64,000 bases of DNA from assembly GCA_022072505.1 (NCBI GenBank), contig JAJVHU010000025.1:1-64000 (forward strand). The letters run 5' to 3'. Made by a program: the position numbers and the translations under genes. The notes below the pieces were generated by a model, which ran no database searches, had not been told where the DNA came from, and worked only from the letters and a program-made list of their open reading frames with translations. This stretch comes from Phycisphaerae bacterium (GTDB taxonomy: Bacteria; Planctomycetota; Phycisphaerae; UBA1845). Shown piece after piece: positions 37,090-46,587 of this stretch; position 1 is the first letter of the stretch; each line of letters begins with the position of its first letter.

Positions 37090-40000
37090 TCACCGGTGAA
37101 AATCCAGGAACCGCCTCAGCCCTTCCGAACCGTGGCACTGGGTGCAGAGATTCGGAGCGACAAACGACCGCAGCAGCGGTTTCGCACCCGACAGGAGGCG
37201 CCCGGACGGATCGGCATCGAGCAGCGGACCCGCCTCCGCCGCCGTCATCCCGCCGTGAGGCAGGTGACAGGTCACGCACGTCATCTCCCCTTGCGGGGAA
37301 AGTCGGCCCCGCGCATCCCGCAGCGGCATGTACGCCGGATGATCCGCCCCGACGGTATTCGTCATCGGTAGCCGCGGGTGCTCCGCTCGACCCGCGGTCT
37401 TCGCGGCCCCCCCCGGCCCGTGACACCCCGTGCAGGTCTCCCCTGCGGCCAGACCCCCCGCCCCGTGTCCCGCCTCCCCTTTCAGACCGGCCCACATCCC
37501 GTCCCCGGCGATCGCTTCACGAGGATGAACCGCATGACACGGTCCGCACGTCGTCTCCGGGGCGTCCTTCGCCAGTTCGCGGCCGTGAGCACTGAACACC
37601 AACCCCTCTGTGTGCGGATGACAGCGCAGGCACAAGTCCGTCGCGTCGCCCCCCGAACTCGTGCGAAGCATCGCCGCCCCGACTGAAGCGCCGGCGTGAG
37701 GATCATGACACGTCGCGCACGCAATCTCCCCTCCCGGATCACGAAGCCCGCCCTCACAAAAAAGCGGAAGCCCGGACGTCATCCTCTCAGACGAGCGCCC
37801 CCCAGCCCCGCCCGCCAACTCCGTCACCCGGGTCGGATGCGCGGAACGCGGGGCGACGGGCGCCGCACCCGGACCGCCGACCCGATGACACTCCAGGCAC
37901 AACCCTTCCGCATCCGTCGGAGCGCTCGCCGTCGCCGCCCACAACGCCGGCGACGCCCCGCCGTGGACCGCGTGACAGAACCCGCAGGCGCCGGTGCTCC
38001 CCCCCGCCTGTCCCCGACCGCTTAACAAGTCCGGATCGTCCCGGAAGTCGTGCCTGCCCCCCAGCATCCCCGCCTGATCCGCGTGGCACGCCGCACAAAG
38101 CACGTCCGCCTCAGCCCGCAGATAAGCCTTGTGCGTCGCGTCGTGCGGGTCATGACAATGTGTACACCGCATCGGCGCGGCCTCAGCTTGATCCTCCTCG
38201 ACTTCGACAGCACGTTCTCCCCCGCCGCCGGCGCCCCCCACCGGACGCCGCGACAGCGCCGAAAGCAGACCGGCGAGACGATCGCCCGGCACCTCCCGCG
38301 GATGCCGAAACTCCTCCGCAACCTTCGCGCATCCGTCGGACCGGTGACAGGTCAGGCACGCCTCATCCGCGTCTTGCGTCTGTGTCGGCTCCGCGTGCTT
38401 CGTGGGATCAGCAGGATCAGCGGGCAATCTTGCGGGAGCGTGAACGCCGTGGCATGCGGCGCAAGGCCCTGACGCTTCCGCGGTCAAACCCGATGCGTTG
38501 GTCTCCTCAGACGCGCTCGTCCGCAGATCGTGCGTCGTGCCGATCACCGCCCGCTGCGACGGGTGGCACGTGAGGCAGAACGCGCCGTCCTCGGGCGGCT
38601 GAATCAGAAGGTGGTCCTTCGACGGCGCGTGATGCACTTTATGACACGACAGACACTCCAGCCCGCCCGTCCAGCGCGGCCGCACCCCCGCTCCGAGCAG
38701 CGCCTCGCGCTGCCCGGCGTCCAGTTCGCCCGAAAGCGGATGCCCCCCGCCCCTCGCCGCCGTCCCCGCATGTTCTGAAGTGACGTCTGCATGACACTCA
38801 ATGCACAGCGCCTCCGCCGTTGCCGTCTCGATCATCAGCGCGGTCTGGGCGGACCCGTGCGGCGTGTGACACGTCAGGCACGCGCCCGCCGCCTCGTCGG
38901 CCGGCGTTTTCGCGCCCGCCGCTTGCAGCACGTTGGAAAGCGGATCCTCGAACCCCCCGACCGGATGCATCCCGGGAACGGCGCCGCCCGCCAGGTCCGC
39001 GTGACATCCCAGGCAAAGCTCCCCCGCATCCGACTTCACCCGCAGGAACACGGCGTCCTTCAGCGCGTTCCCCGACCCGCCTCGGGTATGCGCGCTGTGA
39101 CACGTCCGGCAGACGATCTGCCCGTCCGCCAGCGGCAGCTCCGCAGGAACCGTCATGCCCGCGGGAGGCGTAATGCCCGTCCCGTGCCCGTGCTCCACCC
39201 AGACCCGCTTCCGAGAGTCCGCGACGGACCCGTCATGACAGGAAAGACAGTTCTCCTCGCGGCTCACCAGCGGATGCGACGTCGGATTTTCAGGGACCGC
39301 GATCAACTCGGTCTCTTTTCCGTCCACCAGCGGCGTCGCCCACTCCAGGTGGCACACCGTGCATCCCTGAGGCTGACGCCCCACCGTCGGCGGCACGGCC
39401 TCCGCAACCGGGGTCGCCGCATCACGTTCAACAAGATCGAACGACCGCACCCGATCCCCGCGAACCTCCACGACGTACAACCGTCCCTGACCGTCGAACG
39501 CCAGCCCCGAAGGCTCCTCAAAACGCAGCGGGGCGCCGTCCTCTCCGCGCACGACGTCGACATAACGCCCGTCGCCCGTGAAAACCGAAATCACCCCCAA
39601 CCGTCCGTCGGAAACCCAGATCCGTCCCGCTGCGTCGCACGTGACTCCTTTCGGACGGTACAACTGTCCCGGCGACACCCCGAACGAACCGATCTCCGGC
39701 AGGGCTGCTCCGTCCTCACGTCGAACGCCGATCCGCCCGTTGATGACGTCGGAAATCAGAACGCGCCCGCCGTGATCCGCCGCGATCAGGTAGGGATAGT
39801 TGAACTGCCCGCGCCCGGCGCCGGGACCGCCCAGCACCGTCTGAGTCCCTTCCGCAAGGTCGATCCGCAGCACGCGGTGAAGATGATTGTCCACAACGTA
39901 AAGGCGCCGCTCGTCGAGGCTCAGCGCGACGTCGGTGAGGTCCGCCCCTCCTTCGCGGATCGGAATCGCCCGCGTCAACTCGCCCCGCGCCGTTCCGGAC

Positions 40001-40449
40001 AAGACGCGCGAGTTTCCCGTGTCCGCCACCCAGATGCGATCCGCCCGGTCCGCCGCGACCCCCAGCGGGCGACTGAACGCCTCATCCCCGAGACCGCCCA
40101 CCGCCTGCCGCCAGCCCCCGTCGGACTCGAAGATCATGAGGCGATCATGAACACCGTCGGCGACGACGACCGTCCCGTCCGACAGCACCGCCACATCCGA
40201 GGGCATCAACATCCCGTCTCCGGGCGGACCCTCGAACGTCCGCGCATCCCGTGCAAGGAATTGCCGGCGCCGCGGCTGCCCGGCGCCCGCTCCCGACAGC
40301 GCGGATAACGAAGACTCGCCGGATCGCGTGGAGACGACGACGCCGGCGAGCGCCGAACCGGCGATGACGACAATCAGCACGATCGACGCCCCTCGCATCG
40401 CCGAGGACCGCCTCTCGTGGATCGCCGAGGTTTGTCTCACAAGGTTCAT
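37090..40449 (-). CDS. 20-heme c-type cytochrome with N-terminal NHL propeller
   Basis: The 1119-residue protein has a signal/anchor helix near residues 18-40 (IVLIVVIAGSALAGVVV). From about 55 to 350 come NHL-type beta-propeller repeats, such as PSDVAVLSDGTVVVADGVHDR and GVAADRADRIWVADTGNSRV. The remaining two thirds contain 20 CXXCH heme-binding motifs (for example CTVCH, CLSCH, CRTCH, CATCH, CTQCH), many followed by a second His as in doubled-CXXCH domains. Such proteins carry electrons outside the inner membrane. The gene follows an ABC exporter gene after 37 bp. A start further upstream would overlap that gene. Confidence 0.9.
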   Translation of the reverse strand: MNLVRQTSAIHERRSSAMRGASIVLIVVIAGSALAGVVVSTRSGESSLSALSGAGAGQPRRRQFLARDARTFEGPPGDGMLMPSDVAVLSDGTVVVADGVHDRLMIFESDGGWRQAVGGLGDEAFSRPLGVAADRADRIWVADTGNSRVLSGTARGELTRAIPIREGGADLTDVALSLDERRLYVVDNHLHRVLRIDLAEGTQTVLGGPGAGRGQFNYPYLIAADHGGRVLISDVINGRIGVRREDGAALPEIGSFGVSPGQLYRPKGVTCDAAGRIWVSDGRLGVISVFTGDGRYVDVVRGEDGAPLRFEEPSGLAFDGQGRLYVVEVRGDRVRSFDLVERDAATPVAEAVPPTVGRQPQGCTVCHLEWATPLVDGKETELIAVPENPTSHPLVSREENCLSCHDGSVADSRKRVWVEHGHGTGITPPAGMTVPAELPLADGQIVCRTCHSAHTRGGSGNALKDAVFLRVKSDAGELCLGCHADLAGGAVPGMHPVGGFEDPLSNVLQAAGAKTPADEAAGACLTCHTPHGSAQTALMIETATAEALCIECHADVTSEHAGTAARGGGHPLSGELDAGQREALLGAGVRPRWTGGLECLSCHKVHHAPSKDHLLIQPPEDGAFCLTCHPSQRAVIGTTHDLRTSASEETNASGLTAEASGPCAACHGVHAPARLPADPADPTKHAEPTQTQDADEACLTCHRSDGCAKVAEEFRHPREVPGDRLAGLLSALSRRPVGGAGGGGERAVEVEEDQAEAAPMRCTHCHDPHDATHKAYLRAEADVLCAACHADQAGMLGGRHDFRDDPDLLSGRGQAGGSTGACGFCHAVHGGASPALWAATASAPTDAEGLCLECHRVGGPGAAPVAPRSAHPTRVTELAGGAGGRSSERMTSGLPLFCEGGLRDPGGEIACATCHDPHAGASVGAAMLRTSSGGDATDLCLRCHPHTEGLVFSAHGRELAKDAPETTCGPCHAVHPREAIAGDGMWAGLKGEAGHGAGGLAAGETCTGCHGPGGAAKTAGRAEHPRLPMTNTVGADHPAYMPLRDARGRLSPQGEMTCVTCHLPHGGMTAAEAGPLLDADPSGRLLSGAKPLLRSFVAPNLCTQCHGSEGLRRFLDFHR

Positions 40450-40486
40450 GACGCAACGCCCGGACCGAGCGCGGCCCGGACTTCCG

Positions 40487-42448
40487 TCATTGTGCGACGC
40501 TCTTGAGGCTCTCACAACTCCACGCCGCCCCGTCCAGCCCCTCCGACATGACCCGCCGCTGACGATCCACCATCTCCCGGTAAGGCCCGCCCCGCGCCAT
40601 CAAGGCCTCGTGCGATCCCGTCTCCACGATGCGCCCCTGATTCATCACCACGATCAGATCCGCGTGCGTCACCGTGCTCAACCGGTGCGCGATCACGAAC
40701 GTCGTCCGTCCGCGCAGCAGCTCCCGCAGCGACCCCTGAATGAGTTGCTCGCTCTCGGTGTCGAGGTTGCTCGTCGCCTCGTCGAGCACAAGAATCTGCG
40801 GGTCCGCCAGCAACGCCCGCGCGATGCTCACCCGCTGACGCTGCCCCCCGGACAGCTTCACCCCCCGCTCCCCGATCAACGTCTCGTATCCTTCCGGAAG
40901 CGCCGCGATGAAGTCATGCGCGTTCGCACGGCGCGCCGCCGCGATCACCTCCTCGTCCGTCGCCCCGCGCCGCCCGTAGGTCAGGTTGTCGCGCACCGTC
41001 CCGTCAAAAAGAAACACCTCCTGCTGCACGACGCCGACCAGTCCGCGGTACTCCCGCAGCCGCATCCGCCGAATGTCCACGCCGTTCAGCTTCAGCGCTC
41101 CCCCCGTCGGATCATGAAACCGCGCCACCAGGTCCGTCACCGTCGTCTTGCCCGCCCCGCTCGGACCCACCAGCGCCACCGTCATCCCGCCGCGCACCAC
41201 CAGGTCGAACCCGTGCAGCACCGGGTGTCCCTCCCGGTACGCGAAGCTCACGTCCTCAAACCGGAATGCCTCGACCCGCCCCGGAGCCGGCAGCGCGTCC
41301 GGCGGATCCGGCTTCTCGGGTGCGAGATCGAGAATCTCGAACACGCGCTCCATCGCCGCCAGCGCGCTTTGCGTCTCGTTCCACGAATTCACGATCTGCG
41401 ACACCGGCGTCAGCAGCATGAACGCGTACATCTGGAACGCGAAGATGTCCCCCACCGTCGCCTGCTCCCGGATGACCAGGTATCCCCCGAAGCACACGAT
41501 CAGCAGCGTCGTCGCCGGAATCAGCAGCCCCCACCCGCTCGTCACCACCAGTTGCAGAAGGTTCGCATAAAGACGCTTGCGGATGATCGTGTGATGCCCG
41601 ACCGCGTGATCGTGCTCCTCATGCGCCTCCCGCTGAAACGACCGCACCACCCGGATCCCCCCGAACGTCTCCGTGATCCGACCGTCCACCTCCGCCCGAT
41701 CATCCCGGATCGACCGGTACACCGGGCGCACCTTCCGCACCCACATCACGTTGATCAGCACTACCGGCGGAATCAGAAGCACCGACACCAGCGCCATCTT
41801 CCAGCTCAGGAACACCAGCACCCCGATCGTCAGGATCACCCGGAGGATCGCCACCCCCGGCGTGATGATCGCCAACTGCACCAGGCCCGTCAGACTGTCC
41901 ACGTCCCCCGAAAGACGCGACACGATCCCCCCGCTCTTCATCTCCGACAGCGCCGCCAGCGGCAGACGCAGCAACCGGTCAAAAAGCCGCTCCCGCAGCT
42001 TGAAGATCACCTTCGAGTTCAGCACCGACATCCGCACCGATCGCCACGCATCCAGCCCCTGCGCCGCCACCAGCAGCGCGGCCGTCGCCAGTCCCGCCTG
42101 AAACAACCGCGAAAGTCGCGCGTCCGAGGTCAAATCTTCCGCCAGCAGAATGTCATCGATGAGGATCTTCGTCACCATCGGAAGGACCATGTTCAGCCCC
42201 GCCGACGCCAGCGCCAGCGCAAACACCAGCCCCAACGATCCGAAATGCGGCGCAAGCCACGCCCGGTACTGTCGAAGGTGACGCTTCAGCTCGCGCCCGT
42301 GAGGCTTTTCATCGTGGTCCCCGCGGGAGGAACGCGGCGCGCCGGGGGTCGCGTTCGATGCAACCTCCGCTCCGGACGCAGCGGCGGGCGACGACGCGCC
42401 GCGCCGGAACGCGCGATAACGAAGCTTGGACGACGGTGAGGGTTTCAT
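40487..42448 (-). CDS. ABC transporter, fused permease and ATPase (MsbA-like)
   Basis: This 653-residue half-transporter has a disordered N-terminus of about 60 residues, then six transmembrane helices (about 75-360). The ATPase domain has Walker A GPSGAGKTT, Q-loop GVVQQEVFLFDG, signature LSGGQRQRVSIARALL and Walker B ILVLDEATS. It works as a homodimer and exports lipids, peptides or drugs. Its likely operon partner is the downstream multiheme cytochrome. The substrate cannot be read from the sequence. Confidence 0.92.
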   Translation of the reverse strand: MKPSPSSKLRYRAFRRGASSPAAASGAEVASNATPGAPRSSRGDHDEKPHGRELKRHLRQYRAWLAPHFGSLGLVFALALASAGLNMVLPMVTKILIDDILLAEDLTSDARLSRLFQAGLATAALLVAAQGLDAWRSVRMSVLNSKVIFKLRERLFDRLLRLPLAALSEMKSGGIVSRLSGDVDSLTGLVQLAIITPGVAILRVILTIGVLVFLSWKMALVSVLLIPPVVLINVMWVRKVRPVYRSIRDDRAEVDGRITETFGGIRVVRSFQREAHEEHDHAVGHHTIIRKRLYANLLQLVVTSGWGLLIPATTLLIVCFGGYLVIREQATVGDIFAFQMYAFMLLTPVSQIVNSWNETQSALAAMERVFEILDLAPEKPDPPDALPAPGRVEAFRFEDVSFAYREGHPVLHGFDLVVRGGMTVALVGPSGAGKTTVTDLVARFHDPTGGALKLNGVDIRRMRLREYRGLVGVVQQEVFLFDGTVRDNLTYGRRGATDEEVIAAARRANAHDFIAALPEGYETLIGERGVKLSGGQRQRVSIARALLADPQILVLDEATSNLDTESEQLIQGSLRELLRGRTTFVIAHRLSTVTHADLIVVMNQGRIVETGSHEALMARGGPYREMVDRQRRVMSEGLDGAAWSCESLKSVAQ

Positions 42449-42560
42449 CCGCGGATTGCATCGAGTGAAGCCACGCTCCGACTTTACCCGCCGCCCGCGT
42501 CCGATCCAACCCGACGCTCGCCGCGCACGCCCGGTCCGGGGCCGACCGCACGGTGCGGCT

Positions 42561-44162
42561 TCAGTCGCACGTCGCCTGCGCCTGCGCCTCGCATTCCAGC
42601 AGCGTCACCTGGTGCTCGCCGGGCGCAACATCATTGAACTTCGCCTTGCCCCGGCCGCGGTTGTTAAGCGTCGTGGAGCAGTCCGTCGAGGCGTCGCCGT
42701 CGAGGCGCAGAGTCAGCGTCGCCCCGGAAACGCCGCGTGTCACCTTCACCTTGAGTTTGCCCCGGCGGCAGCTTCCCGTCACCGTCTCTCGCCCGCTGCA
42801 GGGCGTCCCGTCCGAGGCCTCGACGCGACCGTCATAATTGACGTCATATACGCTGAAGTTCGGACCGAAGTCGATGACCGTCACGCGCCCGTTCACGCGA
42901 CCGTCTCCGTCGTATTCCGGGTCGCCGTCATGTTCGGCGATATATTGCACGAGTGCGTCCTTGTCCGCCTCGTTCACCGCGCCGTTTCCGTCCACGTCGC
43001 GCGGCAGCGGGTCCGGCGCGAGGTCCGTCCAGACAAACCACGGTTCGCCCGGAATCGGAGCAACGTAGCTGGTTGCGGTGAGCGCCGTGATCTCCCACGC
43101 CGCGGGCGTCAACGCCTCTTCCACCGTCTTGAACTCCCACCCCGCGATGATCGGAAAGTCCGGATCGCTCCGCCACCACGAAGGCGCGTTGCGCGTGCTG
43201 AAGATCAGGTCATCCACCGCTTCCGCGAGACTGTTCTGATTGCACGCGTCGCCGTCGAAGGGTTCGATCTCCGAGTCCCCCCTCATCGCCGCAGACCCCT
43301 CGTTCGTCAGCGGATACACGAGGGAAATCGTCGTCCTGTCCGTCGACTCATGATGCTCGAACTGCACCTGCACCCGCGGCAGGTAGCGCCCCTGTCCCCC
43401 CTCGCAGCAGCAGGCGTAGCTGAACTCCTCGAATCCGTGTGCCCGGTGAAACACACGCCCGGTCAGGATCCACGCCTCCCCCCGCTGGAACAGCGGGTTG
43501 GCGTTGCCCCTCTTGATCCGGATGTCCTCCCACGCCCGCCCGTTGAACGCCAGATGAAACTCCTCGCCGCTGCACTCCACGTGAGGCGGCGTCGACAGAT
43601 CTCCGTCGAACGCCGTCGCGTCCAGCGCCACCCGCCGCGACAACCGCTTCCCCGACGGCAACCCGCCCCAGCGCCCCGCGTTCCCCTGATACCGAAGCTC
43701 AGGGAACGCCAGCTCCCCTCCCGTGTTGATGTCCGCGTCCACATCCACCTCAACGTAGCCGAACACGGGGGACGCCCCGTAACGGAACGGGTCGAAAAAC
43801 TCGCCTTCCCCCATCGTACCCGGCGGATGCGCCAACCCGGCAAACACCAGGTCCAGCCGCATGAACAACCCCGCGTCCCTCCAAGCCCCTTCAAAGATAT
43901 CCGCTCTCGCGTCCGATGGCGCCCACGCCCCGACCTGATAGGAAAGAAGATCCGCCGGCGGGTGCAGATTTATGTCGACCTGTCCGTCGGCCCCGGCGTC
44001 CGTGCGCCGAACCTGCACATCACCGGAGGCGTCCTCCCACGTCCGCACAGTCTGTCCGAGCGCCAGCGGCATCAAGAGAGTCATCACGCCCCCCGCGGCG
44101 ACCCACCTGCGCGCACCGACGGTGTTACGAGGGAAACGTTTAACGTCCCAGACCCTTCTCAC
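42561..44162 (-). CDS. Secreted protein with dockerin-like EF-hands and recurrent Cys domain
   Basis: The 533-residue protein has a signal peptide (about 18-36, ending LALGQ). The main part (about 40-395) is a beta-rich domain of unknown family with a Cys cluster (YACCCEGG). Two calcium-loop motifs follow, DVDGNGAVNEADKD and DVNYDGRVEASD, as in dockerins. The last 80 residues are the recurrent domain: CSGRETVTGSCRRGKLKVKV, LRLDGDAS, NNRGRGKAKF and LLECEAQAQATC. This variant is closest to the stand-alone protein encoded at 44302-44601. Function is unknown. Confidence 0.78.
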   Translation of the reverse strand: MRRVWDVKRFPRNTVGARRWVAAGGVMTLLMPLALGQTVRTWEDASGDVQVRRTDAGADGQVDINLHPPADLLSYQVGAWAPSDARADIFEGAWRDAGLFMRLDLVFAGLAHPPGTMGEGEFFDPFRYGASPVFGYVEVDVDADINTGGELAFPELRYQGNAGRWGGLPSGKRLSRRVALDATAFDGDLSTPPHVECSGEEFHLAFNGRAWEDIRIKRGNANPLFQRGEAWILTGRVFHRAHGFEEFSYACCCEGGQGRYLPRVQVQFEHHESTDRTTISLVYPLTNEGSAAMRGDSEIEPFDGDACNQNSLAEAVDDLIFSTRNAPSWWRSDPDFPIIAGWEFKTVEEALTPAAWEITALTATSYVAPIPGEPWFVWTDLAPDPLPRDVDGNGAVNEADKDALVQYIAEHDGDPEYDGDGRVNGRVTVIDFGPNFSVYDVNYDGRVEASDGTPCSGRETVTGSCRRGKLKVKVTRGVSGATLTLRLDGDASTDCSTTLNNRGRGKAKFNDVAPGEHQVTLLECEAQAQATCD

Positions 44163-44222
44163 GTTTGTCGCTCCTGACCTTGTCTCGCCTGATTGTACCC
44201 GCCCTCGCCCGCCGCCCGCCCG

Positions 44223-44262
44223 GTAAAAAGCGGAAAGGGCCGACCCGCAAGCGGATCAGCCC
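44223..44262 (-). terminator. Rho-independent terminator after the stand-alone Cys-domain gene
   Basis: On the minus strand, GGGCTGATCCGC pairs with GCGGGTCGGCCC (12 positions, some G-T) and is followed by TTTCCGCTTTTTA. It lies 40 bp after the stop codon at 44302. Confidence 0.82.
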
Positions 44263-44301
44263 CTCCGGAGGATGGGACTCGCGCCTTCGCCTTGGCCCCC
44301 T

Positions 44302-44601
44302 TTAGCACTCGACGTCGGCACTTTGCCCACACTCAAGGTAGCTGACCGTGTGTGCGCCGTCCGCAACGCCTTTCCACTTCGCCTTGGCCTTGCCGTCGTC
44401 ACCCACGGTTACGCTGATGTTCGTGCTCTCATCGCCGTCAAGCTGAAACGTCGCCGTGTCCCCGGCCGTTCCGCCCGTCAGCTTGACCTTCACCTTCCCG
44501 TTGCGGCATTTCGCGGTGATCGCCTCGTTGCCCGAGCAATCCGCGAACGCATACCCCGCGCTCAACGCCAACGCCGCAAACAACCCAACCAGCTTCCTCA
44601 T
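44302..44601 (-). CDS. Secreted stand-alone copy of the recurrent Cys domain
   Basis: The 99-residue protein is just a signal peptide (1-20, ending GYAFA) plus one domain of about 79 residues: CSGNEAITAKCRNGKVKVKL, GGTAGDTATFQLDGDES, DDGKAKAKWKGVADG, and HTVSYLECGQSADVEC. It shows the domain folds alone. The ATG has AGGAGGG upstream. It is followed by its own terminator, so it is a separate transcript from the larger relative downstream. Function is unknown; binding or surface assembly is a guess. Confidence 0.8.
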   Translation of the reverse strand: MRKLVGLFAALALSAGYAFADCSGNEAITAKCRNGKVKVKLTGGTAGDTATFQLDGDESTNISVTVGDDGKAKAKWKGVADGAHTVSYLECGQSADVEC

Positions 44602-45089
44602 GTGTTCCCTCCTGCCAAATCACGTGTCCCGCGCCTTCCGCAATCAACGCTGATGCATCTCGCGCGACCAGTACAAACCAGCAAAATCGCCGACGCCCGC
44701 CTTCCGCACGGATTCCATCACATCGCGCCTGCCCGCCGGCGCAAGCGTCACGCTTCAATGAATGCGCCGGACAAACACAAACCGGGGCGCCGATCAAACC
44801 TCGCTCTCGACCGGCGTCCCGTCTCTCCCTTGAATAATTCCAAGCCCGTCAACGGCGCACACCCACGCACTGGCATCCCTGCACCGGCGCACTCCAGCAA
44901 GCGACGTGCCGCCGGGGGGGTGTACCAGGATGAAGGCGCAACCTTATTTAGAGAACATGCTTAAGAGATGAAGGCGTTGGGCTGCCGACTAAAAGGCATG
45001 TTCGATGCGGCGGCCGGCGGCCGTAGCGGCCGACGTTTCAGCCGGAGAATAAAACCAACAAATTCAAGCCGGCTTGGCGATCACCAGAA
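44602..45089. other. Gene-free stretch between Cys-domain gene and NtrC-type regulator
   Basis: No gene is visible in these 488 bases. The promoter of the small secreted-protein gene should be here, but no near-consensus site stands out. A slightly AT-rich patch lies near 44940-44970. A GGCGGCCGGCGGCCGTAGCGGCCG run lies near 45008. Confidence 0.45.
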
Positions 45090-46514
45090 TCACCCGGATA
45101 TCCCAGTTCCCCCGGGATCGCTCGGGAGGATCCCAAGTCGCTCAATCCGGTGCCGCAATCCGCCGCGGGTCATCCCCAGCACGCGGGCCGCCTCGCTGAC
45201 GCTCCCTCGACAGTGACTCAGCGCCGCCTCGATCACACGACGCTGAGCGTCATCCAGCGTGATCGCTCCCGAAGTGAAATCCAGTTCCAGCTTGACGGGT
45301 CCGGCGGTCCGGTTTGCTTTCGCCCCCCCCGCCGCCGGAAGTCCCAGCGTCGCCGCCGTCCACTCCCGATCGTCCGACAACAGCAGGCTTCGCTGAAGCA
45401 CATGCGCCAGCTCCCGCACATTGCCCGGCCAGGGGTAACCGCGCATCGCCGATGCCGCCGAAGGGGTCAGCGTCGGCACGGGCTTGTGAAACTTGCGCGC
45501 CGCCCGTTCCAGGAAAAACTCCGCCAGAAGGAGCAAGTCGTCCCCTCGCTCGCGAAGGGGCGGCAACTCGATCGGAAACTGCATCAACCGGTAATAAAGG
45601 TCCGCGCGGAATTGTCCCTGCTCGACCCGCGCTTTCAGGTCCGCGTTCGTCGCCGCGATCACCCGCGCCGACACGACGCGTTCCCGCGTCGATCCCAACC
45701 GGCGGAACCTCCCGCTCTCGATGACCACCAGCAGCTTTGCCTGCGCCCCCGACGGAAGATCGCCGATCTCGTCAAGGAAGAGCGTTCCCTCATGCGCGAT
45801 CTCGACCAGCCCCTTCTTCGCGTCCCGCGCGTCCGTGAACGTGCCGCGCTCGTGTCCGAACAATTCAGACTCGAACAACGCGTCGGGGATCGTCGTCGAA
45901 TTGACGTGGACGAAGGGACCGTCCGCCTTCGGTCCCCGTGCGTGAAGGTGACGCGCCAGAAGCTCCTTGCCCGTTCCGGTCTCGCCCAGCATCAACGCCA
46001 CCGTCAGCCCCGCCGACGGATCCGCGGGGATCGTCGCCACCCGCTCCGCGGCCTCGATCGCCGCGCGGATCCTCGCGCATGCCCCGATCAGTTGCGCCCC
46101 GCCGACGTCAAGACGTTGCGCCTCCCGGTACGCCTCGAGCTGGCGGCGCATCCGCCCGTGCTCGAGGCAACGTCCCACCGTCAGGGCGACCTCCTCCATC
46201 GCCAGCGGCTTCTGCAGAAAATCCACCGCCCCGCTCTTCATCGCCTCCACCGCCCGCGCCACCGTGCCGAACGCCGTGATGACGATGACCGGCGCTTCGA
46301 TCCCGGACTCGCGCAGCCGCCCGATCAGATCGATCCCCGTCCCGTCCGGAAGTTGAAGGTCAACCAGCGCCGCGTCCGGGTGACGCTGCTGCGCCGCTTC
46401 CCACCCGTGACCGAGCGAGTGCGCCACGCGGCATTGATGCCCCGCGCGTTGCAGCGCGAGCTGCAGCGCGTACGCCACGTTCTCCTCGTCGTCCACGATC
46501 AGGATGTCCGGCAT
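45090..46514 (-). CDS. NtrC-family sigma54-dependent response regulator
   Basis: The 474-residue protein has a receiver domain with ILIVDDEENVAYAL and the phospho-acceptor Asp in ALVDLQLPDGTG (about residue 52). The AAA+ domain has Walker A GETGTGKELLARHL, Walker B TLFLDEIGDLP, and ATNADL and FRADLYYRLMQFPIELPPLRER. The sigma54-contact loop reads GTFTDA rather than GAFTGA. A Fis-type helix-turn-helix ends it (GSVSEAARVLGMTRGGLRHRIERLG). The kinase gene lies 73 bp upstream. It activates sigma54 promoters when phosphorylated; targets are unknown. Confidence 0.94.
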   Translation of the reverse strand: MPDILIVDDEENVAYALQLALQRAGHQCRVAHSLGHGWEAAQQRHPDAALVDLQLPDGTGIDLIGRLRESGIEAPVIVITAFGTVARAVEAMKSGAVDFLQKPLAMEEVALTVGRCLEHGRMRRQLEAYREAQRLDVGGAQLIGACARIRAAIEAAERVATIPADPSAGLTVALMLGETGTGKELLARHLHARGPKADGPFVHVNSTTIPDALFESELFGHERGTFTDARDAKKGLVEIAHEGTLFLDEIGDLPSGAQAKLLVVIESGRFRRLGSTRERVVSARVIAATNADLKARVEQGQFRADLYYRLMQFPIELPPLRERGDDLLLLAEFFLERAARKFHKPVPTLTPSAASAMRGYPWPGNVRELAHVLQRSLLLSDDREWTAATLGLPAAGGAKANRTAGPVKLELDFTSGAITLDDAQRRVIEAALSHCRGSVSEAARVLGMTRGGLRHRIERLGILPSDPGGTGISG

Positions 46515-46587
46515 TGCGTCCTCCCGGGATGACCCGCCCGCCGCTCATCCGGCGCCCGTCTTCCGGCGACCACGCGTCCCAGGTCCG

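Noticed and set aside
44280-44320. CIRCE-like TTTAGCACTCG near the small secreted-protein gene
   Set aside because: There is no matching GAGTGCTAA arm, and the TTA is part of the gene's stop codon.
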